Shown here: positions 40,807 through 48,291 of the stretch, piece after piece
Position numbering within the stretch: position 1 is the first letter of the stretch
Layout: every line of letters begins with the position of its first letter
Origin: Bacteriovoracaceae bacterium UBA6200
GTDB lineage: Bacteria; Bdellovibrionota; Bacteriovoracia; Bacteriovoracales; Bacteriovoracaceae
Assembly: GCA_002422605.1 (NCBI GenBank)
Contig: DISW01000023.1
Span: 310,001-374,000, forward strand
DNA length: 64,000 nt
Direction of reading: 5' to 3'
The notes under the pieces: model-generated
What the model saw: only the letters and a program-made list of their open reading frames with translations
Databases searched by the model: none
Told to the model about the DNA's origin: nothing
Made by a program: the position numbers and the translations under genes

Positions 40807-41158
40807 TTATACCTTCCTTAGTTTGTTTCAAAGGAGTAACTTCGCTGTCTTTCCTTGAGATACTCTTAAGATGTGCTCTTATGTTAAACATAAAGAAATA
40901 GCATCATCAACCCCTTGGGGACGATAGGTTCAGCAAAACTTTATTGATGCCTGACTAAGTCGCGCAGTGTTTGATATTTATAACGCAATAATTGAATCAA
41001 TTATAAAATGTGATTTTAAGTTTTTATTAAGGTAGTTTGAAGATAGCGGGGAATTTTAGTGGGAGATTTTTGAGTGAAAAAAAAAGAACTTTTTTTTTAT
41101 TTCTAAATGCATGTCTACGAAATTCCAGGGAGATAAAACTCCCTGGAAAAACCTGATC
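40807..41158. other. AT-rich intergenic region
   Basis: No ORF with a ribosome site on either strand. It holds an A9/T9 run near 41078-41101 and the hairpin at 41123-41148. The promoter of the lipoprotein pair should lie near 40830-40900 but no clear hexamers were found. Confidence 0.6.
41123..41152 (-). terminator. Hairpin after CBS protein B
   Basis: Perfect 10-bp stem TTCCAGGGAG/CTCCCTGGAA just after the CBS stop. The T-run on the minus strand is only TTT, so the hairpin is clear and termination is probable rather than certain. Confidence 0.5.
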
Positions 41159-41566
41159 TTATTGTTTTATATCTGACAGTATTTCACCTTTCTCACTGTC
41201 ATCATGAAATCTCGCTAAGTCATGAAGACTTACCATACCAACAGGCCTTTTAGATTCATTAATGACAACCACGCGTGACACCTGGCGATCTTTCATTAAG
41301 CGAGAAGCTTCTTCTACATCATCGTTCTCTCGCACGCATAAAACATCCCTGTTCATTGCATCCGAAATGGGTCGATCCAGAGAAGCCCCTTTGGCAACAC
41401 AGTTTATGACGATGTCACGATCGGTAACAATTCCTATCGCCTGATCATTCTCAATAACTGGAACTGCTCCGATATCCTCTTGCTTCATTAGTTGAGCAAC
41501 TGATTTTATGGAATCATTGAGTGAAGCAGTTGACAGACCTTTATTCATAATTTCTGAAACCTGCAT
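41159..41566 (-). CDS. CBS-domain pair protein B
   Basis: 135 residues, paralogue of protein A with the same MQVSE(I/V)M start: MNKGLSTASLNDSIKSVAQL, GAVPVIENDQAIGIVTDRDI, MNRDVLCVRENDDVEEASRL, VSRVVVINESKRPVGMVSLH. AAGGAGG before the ATG. It starts 14 bases after the flavodoxin-type reductase, so the two are probably co-transcribed. Confidence 0.9.
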   Translation of the reverse strand: MQVSEIMNKGLSTASLNDSIKSVAQLMKQEDIGAVPVIENDQAIGIVTDRDIVINCVAKGASLDRPISDAMNRDVLCVRENDDVEEASRLMKDRQVSRVVVINESKRPVGMVSLHDLARFHDDSEKGEILSDIKQ

Positions 41567-41580
41567 AATAACCTCCTTAG

Positions 41581-42657
41581 TTATTTAGGGCGTGGGTCAG
41601 GTAAATCTGGTGTTATGGAATCTAGTTTATGAGCTCTTTTAGCTTCGATGCTTAAGGCAAGTGACTGGCATGAAACAGTAAGTTCTTTCCACAGGGCTTC
41701 ATCTTTAGTTAAAGCTTCGTGGGATTTGGCATAGCTTTCATAATAGCCGATATATCGAGCAAGATGTCCCATGGTCCCGGTCGGTACAAGCATCATCTCG
41801 CTTAGCCAGGAACTTAATGAGTTTTTTAATTCATCTACTCCCTGAGCATCTCCATGAACAATGACTGAAAATATTCTTCCTTTTAAATGACGGGGATAGT
41901 CCCATCCATTTAGTTCTAACTTCTTGGCAAGTTCCGGATCTTTTCCTTGTGTTGCCGTGGGATCAGGGTTACCGCCATCTGCACAAACTAATCGGTCGAT
42001 CATCAGCTTTAAGCTGCTTGGGGGACCATGCCAATAAACAGGAGTAATGATCATTATCCCGTGGGCCCTGACCCACATGGGATAAATCTCATTCATCCAG
42101 TCATTAACCTGATTCAGTGAGTGGTTTGGATAACAAGAACAGGGCCAGTGACATAATGGCATAGCAGTTGAAACACAGCCTTTACAAGGAAAGATGATCT
42201 TTCCATATTCCGAAGTCATCTTTGAAAGATTGAGTGTTTCTACATCAAGGTTTAATTTTGTTAGTGTCTCTTCTGCCTGTTTCATAAGACGAAATGATTT
42301 TGAGATCTCACCTGGGCAGGTTTGATCGTTTCTATCTGAACCGCAGATAATCAGAACCCGGGATTTTGTAATGGGATTTTCATATTCTTGCTGGGCCAGG
42401 GTTATTGCCTGCTTTGTTTTTCTCCACTCCTCACTTAATTCGTAAGAAGGATCGCTATATCCATCGCCCGCCTTATTGGTTAATGGGGCCTTGCGACTAT
42501 TTAAGTAATTGTCCCATGCCACTTCCTCAAGCTGGTCAATTTTCTCTTGATGGGGTTTAAAATGTGAATCCATGAAGTTCTGATGAAATCTTTTCCTGAA
42601 TTCTTCTCGAGGGATTTTCCATTCTTCATTAGATTTTTCGACTTTTATTCTGGCCAT
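41581..42657 (-). CDS. NAD(P)H-dependent FMN reductase / flavodoxin-fold protein
   Basis: About 358 residues. A ~110-residue N-terminal extension precedes a flavodoxin-like domain: RVLIICGSDRNDQTCPGEIS (FMN phosphate loop), FPCKGCVST, GIMIITPVYWHGPPSSLKLM and DRLVCADGG. The cysteine cluster CKGCVSTAMPLCHWPCSCYP could bind iron or be redox-active and is unusual. Start uncertain: 42657 has a weak site; earlier in-frame starts run into the divergent SDR. Probable electron donor to quinones or nitro compounds; substrate unknown. Confidence 0.8.
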   Translation of the reverse strand: MARIKVEKSNEEWKIPREEFRKRFHQNFMDSHFKPHQEKIDQLEEVAWDNYLNSRKAPLTNKAGDGYSDPSYELSEEWRKTKQAITLAQQEYENPITKSRVLIICGSDRNDQTCPGEISKSFRLMKQAEETLTKLNLDVETLNLSKMTSEYGKIIFPCKGCVSTAMPLCHWPCSCYPNHSLNQVNDWMNEIYPMWVRAHGIMIITPVYWHGPPSSLKLMIDRLVCADGGNPDPTATQGKDPELAKKLELNGWDYPRHLKGRIFSVIVHGDAQGVDELKNSLSSWLSEMMLVPTGTMGHLARYIGYYESYAKSHEALTKDEALWKELTVSCQSLALSIEAKRAHKLDSITPDLPDPRPK

Positions 42658-42757
42658 GGGATGTAAGTAAATTTCAATCCTGATGGATAATAAAGAGTCC
42701 ATGCGCAAAGCCCGACTCAATTTGAACTTTAGTTTTCTCCTCTCAACAAGTTGATCA

Positions 42758-42771
42758 CAATCAATTGATTG
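42758..42771. promoter_or_regulatory. 14-bp perfect palindrome between divergent redox genes
   Basis: CAATCAATTGATTG lies immediately before the ribosome site of the SDR gene and upstream of the divergent FMN reductase. Position and symmetry suggest a shared operator. Confidence 0.45.
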
Positions 42772-42781
42772 GAGGTATTCC

Positions 42782-43612
42782 ATGTCTTTAAAACTTAAAC
42801 CTCTCTCTGAGCAGGTGATTTTTATAACGGCAGCGACCAGTGGAATTGGTCTGGCCACCATTCAAAGGGCGGTCGAGCAAGGTGCCAAAATCTTCATGGT
42901 TGATAATAATGAAGAGGATCTTGAAGAAATTCAAACTGATCTCAGAAGTAAAGGTTATGAAACCGCCTATGCGGTGGCAGAAGTTTCTGAACTTGATCAA
43001 CTGTCTTTTGCCGCTGACAGTTGTATCAGAACCTTCGGATGCATAAGTACTTTTATCAATAATGTGGGCATCGTTCCGATTGATCCTGAAATGACTCTTA
43101 CCAGTGACTTTAAAAAAGTCTTTGATGAAAATTTCTGGGGGATAGTAAATGGCTGTAAAATAGCAGTTCCCTTAATGTGCGAGGAAGGGGGAGTCATTAT
43201 GAATGTGGGGAATGGACTCTCTCATGTCATCTCTCCATTACAGCCCCTTTACGTCGCCTCCAAACAAGCAGTGATCAGTTATTCTTATTCATTACGAAAA
43301 GAATTGTCTCTTGGTAGTGTTCCGGTTCAACTGGCCATCATTATGCCGGAAGCACTTGATACGCCTTATGATAAACTTGATGCTTCTGAAGATCGTCCGC
43401 TGTTTCGTCCGCCCATTTATGATGCTGATCTTATCGCTCAAACGATTTTGAAATATGCAGTGAAACCAGGGCATGATGTGGGTGTTTGGCCGATAGCAGG
43501 GATGATGCCCCAGGTGTCGAGGTTTCTTCCAAAACTCAAAAAGTTCATCCTGAAAAGAAGTCCCTTTCATAGATTACCGCTCACCCGGTATGAAAATGAA
43601 GAATTACAATGA
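42782..43612 (+). CDS. Short-chain dehydrogenase/reductase
   Basis: 276 residues, cytosolic Rossmann enzyme. TAATSGIGLATIQRA is the TGxxxGIG cofactor loop, FINNVGI the NNxG strand, and PLYVASKQAV holds the catalytic Tyr-x-x-x-Lys. MVDNNEEDLEEI (Asp after beta-2) favours NAD over NADP. The C-terminal basic region (KLKKFILKRSPFHR) is longer than usual. GGAGG before the ATG. It overlaps the next gene by four bases. Confidence 0.9.
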   Translation: MSLKLKPLSEQVIFITAATSGIGLATIQRAVEQGAKIFMVDNNEEDLEEIQTDLRSKGYETAYAVAEVSELDQLSFAADSCIRTFGCISTFINNVGIVPIDPEMTLTSDFKKVFDENFWGIVNGCKIAVPLMCEEGGVIMNVGNGLSHVISPLQPLYVASKQAVISYSYSLRKELSLGSVPVQLAIIMPEALDTPYDKLDASEDRPLFRPPIYDADLIAQTILKYAVKPGHDVGVWPIAGMMPQVSRFLPKLKKFILKRSPFHRLPLTRYENEELQ

Positions 43613-44043
43613 AAGCGCTTATTGTTGACCTGGATGGAACTCTCGCCGACATTCGGGTCAGATTAAAGCACCTGAAAGGTAAGAAGAAAGACTGGAGGAG
43701 CTTTAATAAAAGTATTGAAACGGATGAATTACATGAATGGTGCCGCGAGATCATCATTCGGTTTGCGAGTGATCATTATATTATTATTGTTTCCGGTCGG
43801 ACAGATGACCTACGGGAACAAACAGTAAACTGGCTTCAAAAGTTTGAAGTTCCTTATCACTTTTTATTCATGAGAAAGTCCTTTGATATGCGGCCTGATA
43901 ACATCATAAAAGAAGAGATTTACATGCAGAATATCAAAGATCAGTATTCCGTCCTTTTTGTCCTGGATGACCGCCAGAAGGTAGTGGATATGTGGCGTGG
44001 CTTAGGTCTTGTGGTTCTTCAATGTGCTCCCGGAGATTTTTAA
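43609..44043 (+). CDS. HAD-family polynucleotide 3'-phosphatase-like protein
   Basis: 144 residues. IVDLDGTLADI gives nucleophile Asp7 and Asp9, IIVSGRTDDLR the motif II, and FVLDDRQKVVDMWRGLGLVV the metal-binding motif, closely matching the phosphatase half of T4-type polynucleotide kinase (Pnkp). No kinase or ligase domain is attached. It could repair 3'-phosphate ends of RNA or DNA (inference). Translationally coupled to the SDR; converges with a 43-residue secreted peptide. Confidence 0.85.
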   Translation: MKALIVDLDGTLADIRVRLKHLKGKKKDWRSFNKSIETDELHEWCREIIIRFASDHYIIIVSGRTDDLREQTVNWLQKFEVPYHFLFMRKSFDMRPDNIIKEEIYMQNIKDQYSVLFVLDDRQKVVDMWRGLGLVVLQCAPGDF

Positions 44044-44171
44044 GCGGCAAGTTCTTCAGTCTCTTCTGTCCCATCAATCGGTGGATTAAGTTCTTTTTCT
44101 TTCTGACTTGAGACATTCAATGAAGAACCAATAATAAAGATAAGAGTTAAAAAGATCTTGAGTTTTTTCAT
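44040..44171 (-). CDS. Small secreted peptide, 43 residues
   Basis: Starts MKKLKIFLTLIFIIGSSLNV, a Sec signal peptide, then SSQKEKELNPPIDGTEETEE and LAA. AAGGGG seven to eight bases before the ATG. The mature part is only ~20 acidic residues, the shortest of the charged secreted family seen here. Overlaps the convergent phosphatase stop by four bases. Confidence 0.6.
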   Translation of the reverse strand: MKKLKIFLTLIFIIGSSLNVSSQKEKELNPPIDGTEETEELAA

Positions 44172-44312
44172 TACAGACCCCTTTTGCTTACAGGGAGTTT
44201 CTCATGTCTTCTCCTGATTTCCGAGGGCGCCATATCTCAAGTGAAGTGGTTCTCTTTAATATCTTGCTCTAAGATTTAGGGGATGCTCTCTCCGGGATTT
44301 GTTATGATAGAA

Positions 44313-44456
44313 GTGTTCGGAAGGCTAGGGCCCGTAAAGACGTTAGCCGAGGTTTACAGGAGTAGACTTCAATTAACGTTAAATGGGCACAGTAATTTTG
44401 TTTCATTACAAACCGAACGCGAAGAGAAGGCCGTCGGAAGATGGCCTTCTTTTAAA
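44313..44456 (+). ncRNA. Candidate structured small RNA with intrinsic terminator
   Basis: TATGAT at 44303-44308 predicts a start near 44313. An 8-bp closing stem (44313-44320 with 44413-44420) encloses two hairpins: GGCUA/UAGCC near 44323-44346 and an 8-bp stem of 44348-44367 with an AGGA loop; a GUAAU/AUUAC hairpin follows. A 10-bp terminator stem with GGAA loop and TTTT ends it. The ORF crossing this region has no ribosome site. No known family recognised (not 4.5S, 6S, tmRNA or RNase P by motif). Confidence 0.5.
44426..44456 (+). terminator. Terminator of the 44313 RNA
   Basis: GAAGGCCGTC-GGAA-GATGGCCTTC (one G-U pair) followed by TTTTAAAAAAG. Confidence 0.8.
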
Positions 44457-44459
44457 AAA

Positions 44460-44553
44460 GACCGCCCTGGAAGCTGTCACTCGGCTTCCCCTCACAGACA
44501 GGACCGGCGATTCATTTCAAAGGACCAGCAGTGATTATGGACGGTCTTTTTTT
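44460..44553 (+). ncRNA. Second structured RNA upstream of folE, possible attenuator
   Basis: GACCGCCC (44460-44467) pairs with GGACGGTC (44539-44546) except at one position, followed directly by seven T. Inside are GGAAGC/GCTTCC (44469-44474, 44484-44489), and loop bases TCACT (44477-44481) that can pair with AGTGA (44530-44534), a possible pseudoknot. It ends 100 bases before folE, so it may be a riboswitch-like leader or a separate small RNA. Confidence 0.4.
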
Positions 44554-44652
44554 ATGGAGTTAGGTAAAAAAGAATGAGTTTGGACAAGCAGGTTTAAAAA
44601 ATCAGAGGATTAGTGTATGGTAGGGCATATTCATTTTTTTGAGGTTGCCCCC

Positions 44653-45369
44653 ATGTCATTCGAAAATTCTTTCAATAAAGATCTTGCCCGCAAACTTGCT
44701 TCTGCTGAGGATGCTGAAAAACTTCTGGATCAGGAGCTTAAGCTTTATAAAAAGCGTGCCCTGGAGTTAAACGCCGCCCGGGAAGTTATGGCCGAAGGTT
44801 ATGACAAAGTTTTAAAAGGTCTTAAAATGGCCTTTCCTGATCTGGACCTGGAAGATAAGAATCTCATTGGAAGCCCTAATCGCATGGCCCGCGCCCTACT
44901 TGAAATTTGCGCCGGTCTTGGTACTAATCAGAAAGAAATATTTTCTACGACATTTCCGGCCGAGAATTATAACGAAGTCATTATTCTTAAAGACATCGAT
45001 TACACATCTTTATGCAGCCATCATTTTTTTCCATTTAACGGTAAGGCCCATGTTGGCTATCTTCCTGATACCACTCATGGTCAGGATTCAAGAGTGGTTG
45101 GTCTTTCTAAACTTGCTCACATTGTCGATATGCATGCGCAACGTCCACAACTTCAGGAACGTATGTGCTACAATATTATGAACGCTATCCGTGAGGAATT
45201 AAAACCTGCAGGAGTTATGGTCGTCATCGAAGGATCTCATGGATGTCTTACATGCCGTGGGGCCAAGAAAGCAAATGCTTCTATGATGACATCTGCTTTG
45301 TCAGGGAAATTTCAACAAGATTCGAAATTGCGTTCTGAGTTTTTAAGCTTGATCGGAAGATCTCTTTAA
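44653..45369 (+). CDS. folE: GTP cyclohydrolase I
   Basis: 238 residues; converts GTP to dihydroneopterin triphosphate, first step of folate (and queuosine) synthesis. Zinc ligands are Cys121 and His124 in LCSHHFFPF and Cys198 in SHGCLTCRG. HVGYLPD, GLSKLAHIVDMHAQRPQLQE and PAGVMVVIEGSHGC are family blocks. GAGG before the ATG at 44653 decides the start. Upstream lie two structured RNAs that may regulate it. Confidence 0.95.
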   Translation: MSFENSFNKDLARKLASAEDAEKLLDQELKLYKKRALELNAAREVMAEGYDKVLKGLKMAFPDLDLEDKNLIGSPNRMARALLEICAGLGTNQKEIFSTTFPAENYNEVIILKDIDYTSLCSHHFFPFNGKAHVGYLPDTTHGQDSRVVGLSKLAHIVDMHAQRPQLQERMCYNIMNAIREELKPAGVMVVIEGSHGCLTCRGAKKANASMMTSALSGKFQQDSKLRSEFLSLIGRSL

Positions 45370-45382
45370 CCGAAGGTTCTGA

Positions 45383-45709
45383 ATGAAGGCCCTGCTCGTT
45401 TTATCATTAATATGTTTTCCTTTCAGTTCCTGGGCAAATCTTTGTGAGGTCTATGGAATTTCCGATAGTCCTCAAAAGCTTGATTGTCGCTTTGATAAAG
45501 TTACAGTGAATCTTCGCTGTGTGAAGGGTACCTATCAATTAAATGGTGCGCGGGTAGCAAATGCTTTCCATATGGACGTCGAAGAAGGGCCCTCTCCCTT
45601 AGTTTTTGAGGCCGGTCCTTCTAAGTTAACTGTCCTTATGCATTCGCCTTCCCATATTGAAGCTGAGTGGCAGGATGGAAGCGCAGCCCTCACCGGACGT
45701 TGCCTATAG
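45383..45709 (+). CDS. Small exported protein of unknown function
   Basis: 108 residues: signal peptide MKALLVLSLICFPFSSWA, then a beta-rich domain with four cysteines (NLCEVYG, LDCRF, LRCVKG, GRCL), consistent with two disulfides. GAAGG before the ATG, 13 bases after folE, so it may be read from the same transcript. No family recognised. Confidence 0.65.
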   Translation: MKALLVLSLICFPFSSWANLCEVYGISDSPQKLDCRFDKVTVNLRCVKGTYQLNGARVANAFHMDVEEGPSPLVFEAGPSKLTVLMHSPSHIEAEWQDGSAALTGRCL

Positions 45710-45719
45710 TACTGATTCT

Positions 45720-45741
45720 ATAGGGAATATTTGTCCCCTAT
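45720..45741. promoter_or_regulatory. Inverted repeat over the umuDC promoter
   Basis: ATAGGG-N10-CCCTAT, perfect arms, ending at the first base of the -35 box. A plausible repressor site for this SOS-type operon; it does not match the known TTAC-N3-GTAA or CTG-N10-CAG LexA boxes. Confidence 0.45.
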
Positions 45742-45775
45742 TGATAATTACGGAAAATGTACGTATACTCAGGCC
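45741..45775 (+). promoter_or_regulatory. Leaderless promoter of umuDC
   Basis: TTGATA (45741-45746), 17 bases, TATACT (45764-45769), six bases, ATG 45776. One of the best hexamer pairs in the window. Confidence 0.75.
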
Positions 45776-46111
45776 ATGAGTTCTTCTTACGACATGACAG
45801 GCTTCCAATCTCCTTGTGCTGAATTTGCTGAAAAACCTTTATCGCTCGATGAGCGCTATCTCCGAAACAAACCTTCTCTTTTTATCATCGAGGCTTCGAC
45901 TGATGCACCTTCTTTAGGAGTGAAAAAAGAAGATAAGCTTCTGATTGATCGCTCACTTAGACCTAACGAGGGCCAGTTAGTTTTACTGGTCTTAAATAAT
46001 GAATTTACTTTACAGAAATTTTCTCGGGAACGTTTTAAGAGCTCTGATCCAGAGTCAGGGGACTTTGTCTGGGGAGTGGTCACAACCTTACTACGGGAGT
46101 TCAAGCGTTGA
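45776..46111 (+). CDS. umuD: UmuD-like protein, pre-processed form without catalytic dyad
   Basis: 111 residues. MTGFQSPCAEFAEKPLSLDE aligns with UmuD from its self-cleavage point (C24/G25 of E. coli; the Gly is at residue 9 here), so the N-terminal arm is almost absent. The nucleophile Ser60 of the S-G-D-S motif is replaced (EASTDAPSL, Ala), and Lys97 in E-F-T-V-K-K is Gln (EFTLQKF). The protein should be unable to self-cleave and looks like a ready-made UmuD'. Partner of UmuC in translesion DNA polymerase V. TTG of umuC overlaps its stop. Confidence 0.85.
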   Translation: MSSSYDMTGFQSPCAEFAEKPLSLDERYLRNKPSLFIIEASTDAPSLGVKKEDKLLIDRSLRPNEGQLVLLVLNNEFTLQKFSRERFKSSDPESGDFVWGVVTTLLREFKR

Positions 46112-47367
46112 GATATTTCGCTTTGGTCGATTGCAATTCTTTTTACTGCTCCTGCGAGAGAGTTTTTCATCCGGAAACACGCAACCGTCCTGTTATTGTT
46201 CTTTCTAATAATGATGGTTGCGCCATTGCTTTTACTAAAGAGGCCAAGGCCATCGGGTTCGGACAAATGTGCGAACCTTTTTTTCAAATTAAGGATCGGA
46301 TAAAAAAATACAACGTCGCAGTTTTCTCCTCTAATTATACTCTCTATGATGACATGTCTAAAAGAGTCATGAATGTTCTCCGTGACTTCGGACCGGATCT
46401 GGAAATTTATTCAGTTGATGAAGCCTTCCTGCAGTTCGATGGTTTCGATCACTATGACTTCATGGAGTATGGAAAAAAAATCAGACAAGAAGTTTTGCTA
46501 CAAACTGGTATCCCAGTCGGAGTAGGAATATCCACTACGAAGGTTCTCTCTAAAGTGGCCAATAAAATGGCAAAGAAGCACCAAGGTGTTTGGGTCATGA
46601 CAAGAGAGGATGAGATAGATGAAGTTTTAAAGAAATTTCCGGTGAAGGATATTTGGGGAATCGGCCATAGGTCGGCGATTAAACTCAATATGATCGGGAT
46701 AAAGACTGCCTATGAATTTAAAGTATTTCCAGATCATAAACTCATTCAGAAACTTCTCACTAAGACTGGTCGTCAGATTCAGGAAGAGCTTAGGGGAGTG
46801 AGTTGTCTTCCGCTGGAAGAAGTTCAAGATAAAAAGAATACCGGAACCTCGCGGAGTTTTGGCATTAATGTCTATGATAAGAGGCAGCTCCAGGAAGCAT
46901 TGGCGAGTTTTGCCACTCATGCGAGTTTAAAGTTAAGACGACAAAATTCTGTTTGCTATAGTGTGCATGCTTATATTCGCACCAATCCCTTTATGGAAGT
47001 TCCCCAGTATTTCGGAGAAGGGCATGTGACCTTCAATAGCGGAACTTCTGATACCTTAAAAATTATCAGCGCTGCCCAGCAGATCCTTGATGAAATGTAT
47101 CGTCCAGGTTTTGCTTATAAGAAAGCAGGGGTCTTGCTTCAGCATATTGTGCCTCAAAATGAAAATCAGTTGGATCTGTTCAGTTCCTCCAAAGGTGATA
47201 ATGAAAAGCTTAATGAAGTGATGGATCTGATTAATGTAAAATATGGGGCCCACACAATTAAAAGTGCCGCCTGTGGACTTCATAATGAGTGGAAAACAAT
47301 CGCTGATTACAAAAGCCAGCGTTTTACGACATCCTGGAAGGACATTCTAAAAGTGAAGAATTGTTAA
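46108..47367 (+). CDS. umuC: Translesion DNA polymerase V catalytic subunit
   Basis: 419 residues, Y-family polymerase. ALVDCNSFYCSCERVFHP, VVLSNNDGCAIA-type (here VIVLSNNDGCAIAF), and IYSVDEAFLQFDGF hold the catalytic carboxylates. A QLDLFS segment near residue 355 matches the beta-clamp-binding motif. The start is TTG at 46108 with GGGAG upstream, overlapping the umuD stop (TTGA), so translation is coupled. Bypass of DNA lesions is expected. Confidence 0.95.
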   Translation: MRYFALVDCNSFYCSCERVFHPETRNRPVIVLSNNDGCAIAFTKEAKAIGFGQMCEPFFQIKDRIKKYNVAVFSSNYTLYDDMSKRVMNVLRDFGPDLEIYSVDEAFLQFDGFDHYDFMEYGKKIRQEVLLQTGIPVGVGISTTKVLSKVANKMAKKHQGVWVMTREDEIDEVLKKFPVKDIWGIGHRSAIKLNMIGIKTAYEFKVFPDHKLIQKLLTKTGRQIQEELRGVSCLPLEEVQDKKNTGTSRSFGINVYDKRQLQEALASFATHASLKLRRQNSVCYSVHAYIRTNPFMEVPQYFGEGHVTFNSGTSDTLKIISAAQQILDEMYRPGFAYKKAGVLLQHIVPQNENQLDLFSSSKGDNEKLNEVMDLINVKYGAHTIKSAACGLHNEWKTIADYKSQRFTTSWKDILKVKNC

Positions 47368-47495
47368 GAAAATCTTTACAGTAAACTGTTCCGATAGCTT
47401 AGAGGAAGTACCGCAAATTTTCTTAAGTTTTGAGATTAGTAATATGGATAAATTGCAGATTTAATTCTCAACTTCAACGTCAAAATGTGCGATAA

Positions 47496-47525
47496 TTCCA
47501 TAGGTTACTAAGCTGTTCTATGGAA
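47496..47525. promoter_or_regulatory. 8-bp inverted repeat upstream of a receiver gene
   Basis: TTCCATAG-N14-CTATGGAA, perfect arms, 38 bases before the ATG of the receiver protein. Either an operator or a leader hairpin. Confidence 0.4.
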
Positions 47526-47562
47526 CGTCTGTTATTGACTTTTTTTAAGGTAAAGACCTTCG

Positions 47563-47922
47563 ATGACCAAAAATATCCTAGTTGTAGAAGATGACACATC
47601 GATCAGAGAGCTTCTGGTCGAACTCCTTGAAAGCGAGGGCTATGCAGTCTCTTCGGCTGTTAATGGTCTGGAGGGATTGAAGTATCTTGAAAATAAAGGG
47701 CAACCAGATTTAATCCTCATAGATCTAATGATGCCTGTAATGGATGGTTATACTTTCCGGACTGAGCAATTAAAAAATCCTCTCTGGGCACAAATTCCTA
47801 CAGTGGTCATGTCAGCAGAAGCTAATGCCAAAGAGAAAATGAAAAACTTTAATATCACGGCCTTCCTCAGTAAGCCGGTTGAACTTGATACGATTCTAAA
47901 AACCGTTTCACGTTATTCTTAA
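47563..47922 (+). CDS. Single-domain response regulator (orphan receiver)
   Basis: 119 residues, CheY-like: acidic pocket LVVEDDTS, phospho-acceptor Asp54 in LILIDLMMPVMDG, Ser84 and Lys104 in FLSKPVE. No output domain or adjacent kinase. AAGG lies upstream. Similar to the 31582 receiver but without its N-terminal extension. Confidence 0.92.
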   Translation: MTKNILVVEDDTSIRELLVELLESEGYAVSSAVNGLEGLKYLENKGQPDLILIDLMMPVMDGYTFRTEQLKNPLWAQIPTVVMSAEANAKEKMKNFNITAFLSKPVELDTILKTVSRYS

Positions 47923-47952
47923 GCCCATTATTAACAAAAATTCAGGACGTTT

Positions 47953-48291
47953 ATGATTAAAGTATTTGGGATACCCAATTGTGACACCGTTAAAAAAGCT
48001 CGAACCTATCTGGAAAAGAAGAAATTAGATTTTGAATTTATCGATTTCAAAAAAACAGCTCCAACCGTTAAGGACATTGAACGTTGGGGAGAAGCTTTTG
48101 GCGGAATGCCGGTTAATAATAAAGGTGTCACTTATAAAAAGCTTAAAGATGAGTTTGAAGTTTTAAGTGAAAAAGAAAAAAAAGTCTTTTTAACTAAAAA
48201 CACCTCGATGATTAAACGACCGATTATTGAAAAAGAAGGCAAGGTTCTGGCCTTTGGTTTTGATGAAGAACAATATAAGGCAATCAAATGA
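47953..48291 (+). CDS. ArsC/Spx-family protein, YffB-like
   Basis: 112 residues with a thioredoxin-like fold: MIKVFGIPNCDTVKKARTYL holds the redox Cys10 (one Cys only, YffB-type, not the Spx CxxC), then EFIDFKKTAPT and TSMIKRPIIEKEGKVLAFGF. Family members bind glutathione or act as reductases; the arsenate role is uncertain. The four-base overlap with the M32 peptidase start indicates an operon. Confidence 0.85.
   Translation: MIKVFGIPNCDTVKKARTYLEKKKLDFEFIDFKKTAPTVKDIERWGEAFGGMPVNNKGVTYKKLKDEFEVLSEKEKKVFLTKNTSMIKRPIIEKEGKVLAFGFDEEQYKAIK

Noticed and set aside
41075..41105. A9/T9 run considered as a mobile-element end or site of insertion
   Set aside because: No transposase, inverted ends or target duplication nearby.
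44283..44534. Plus-strand ORF of 83 codons ahead of folE
   Set aside because: It crosses an intrinsic terminator and structured RNA, and has no ribosome site.
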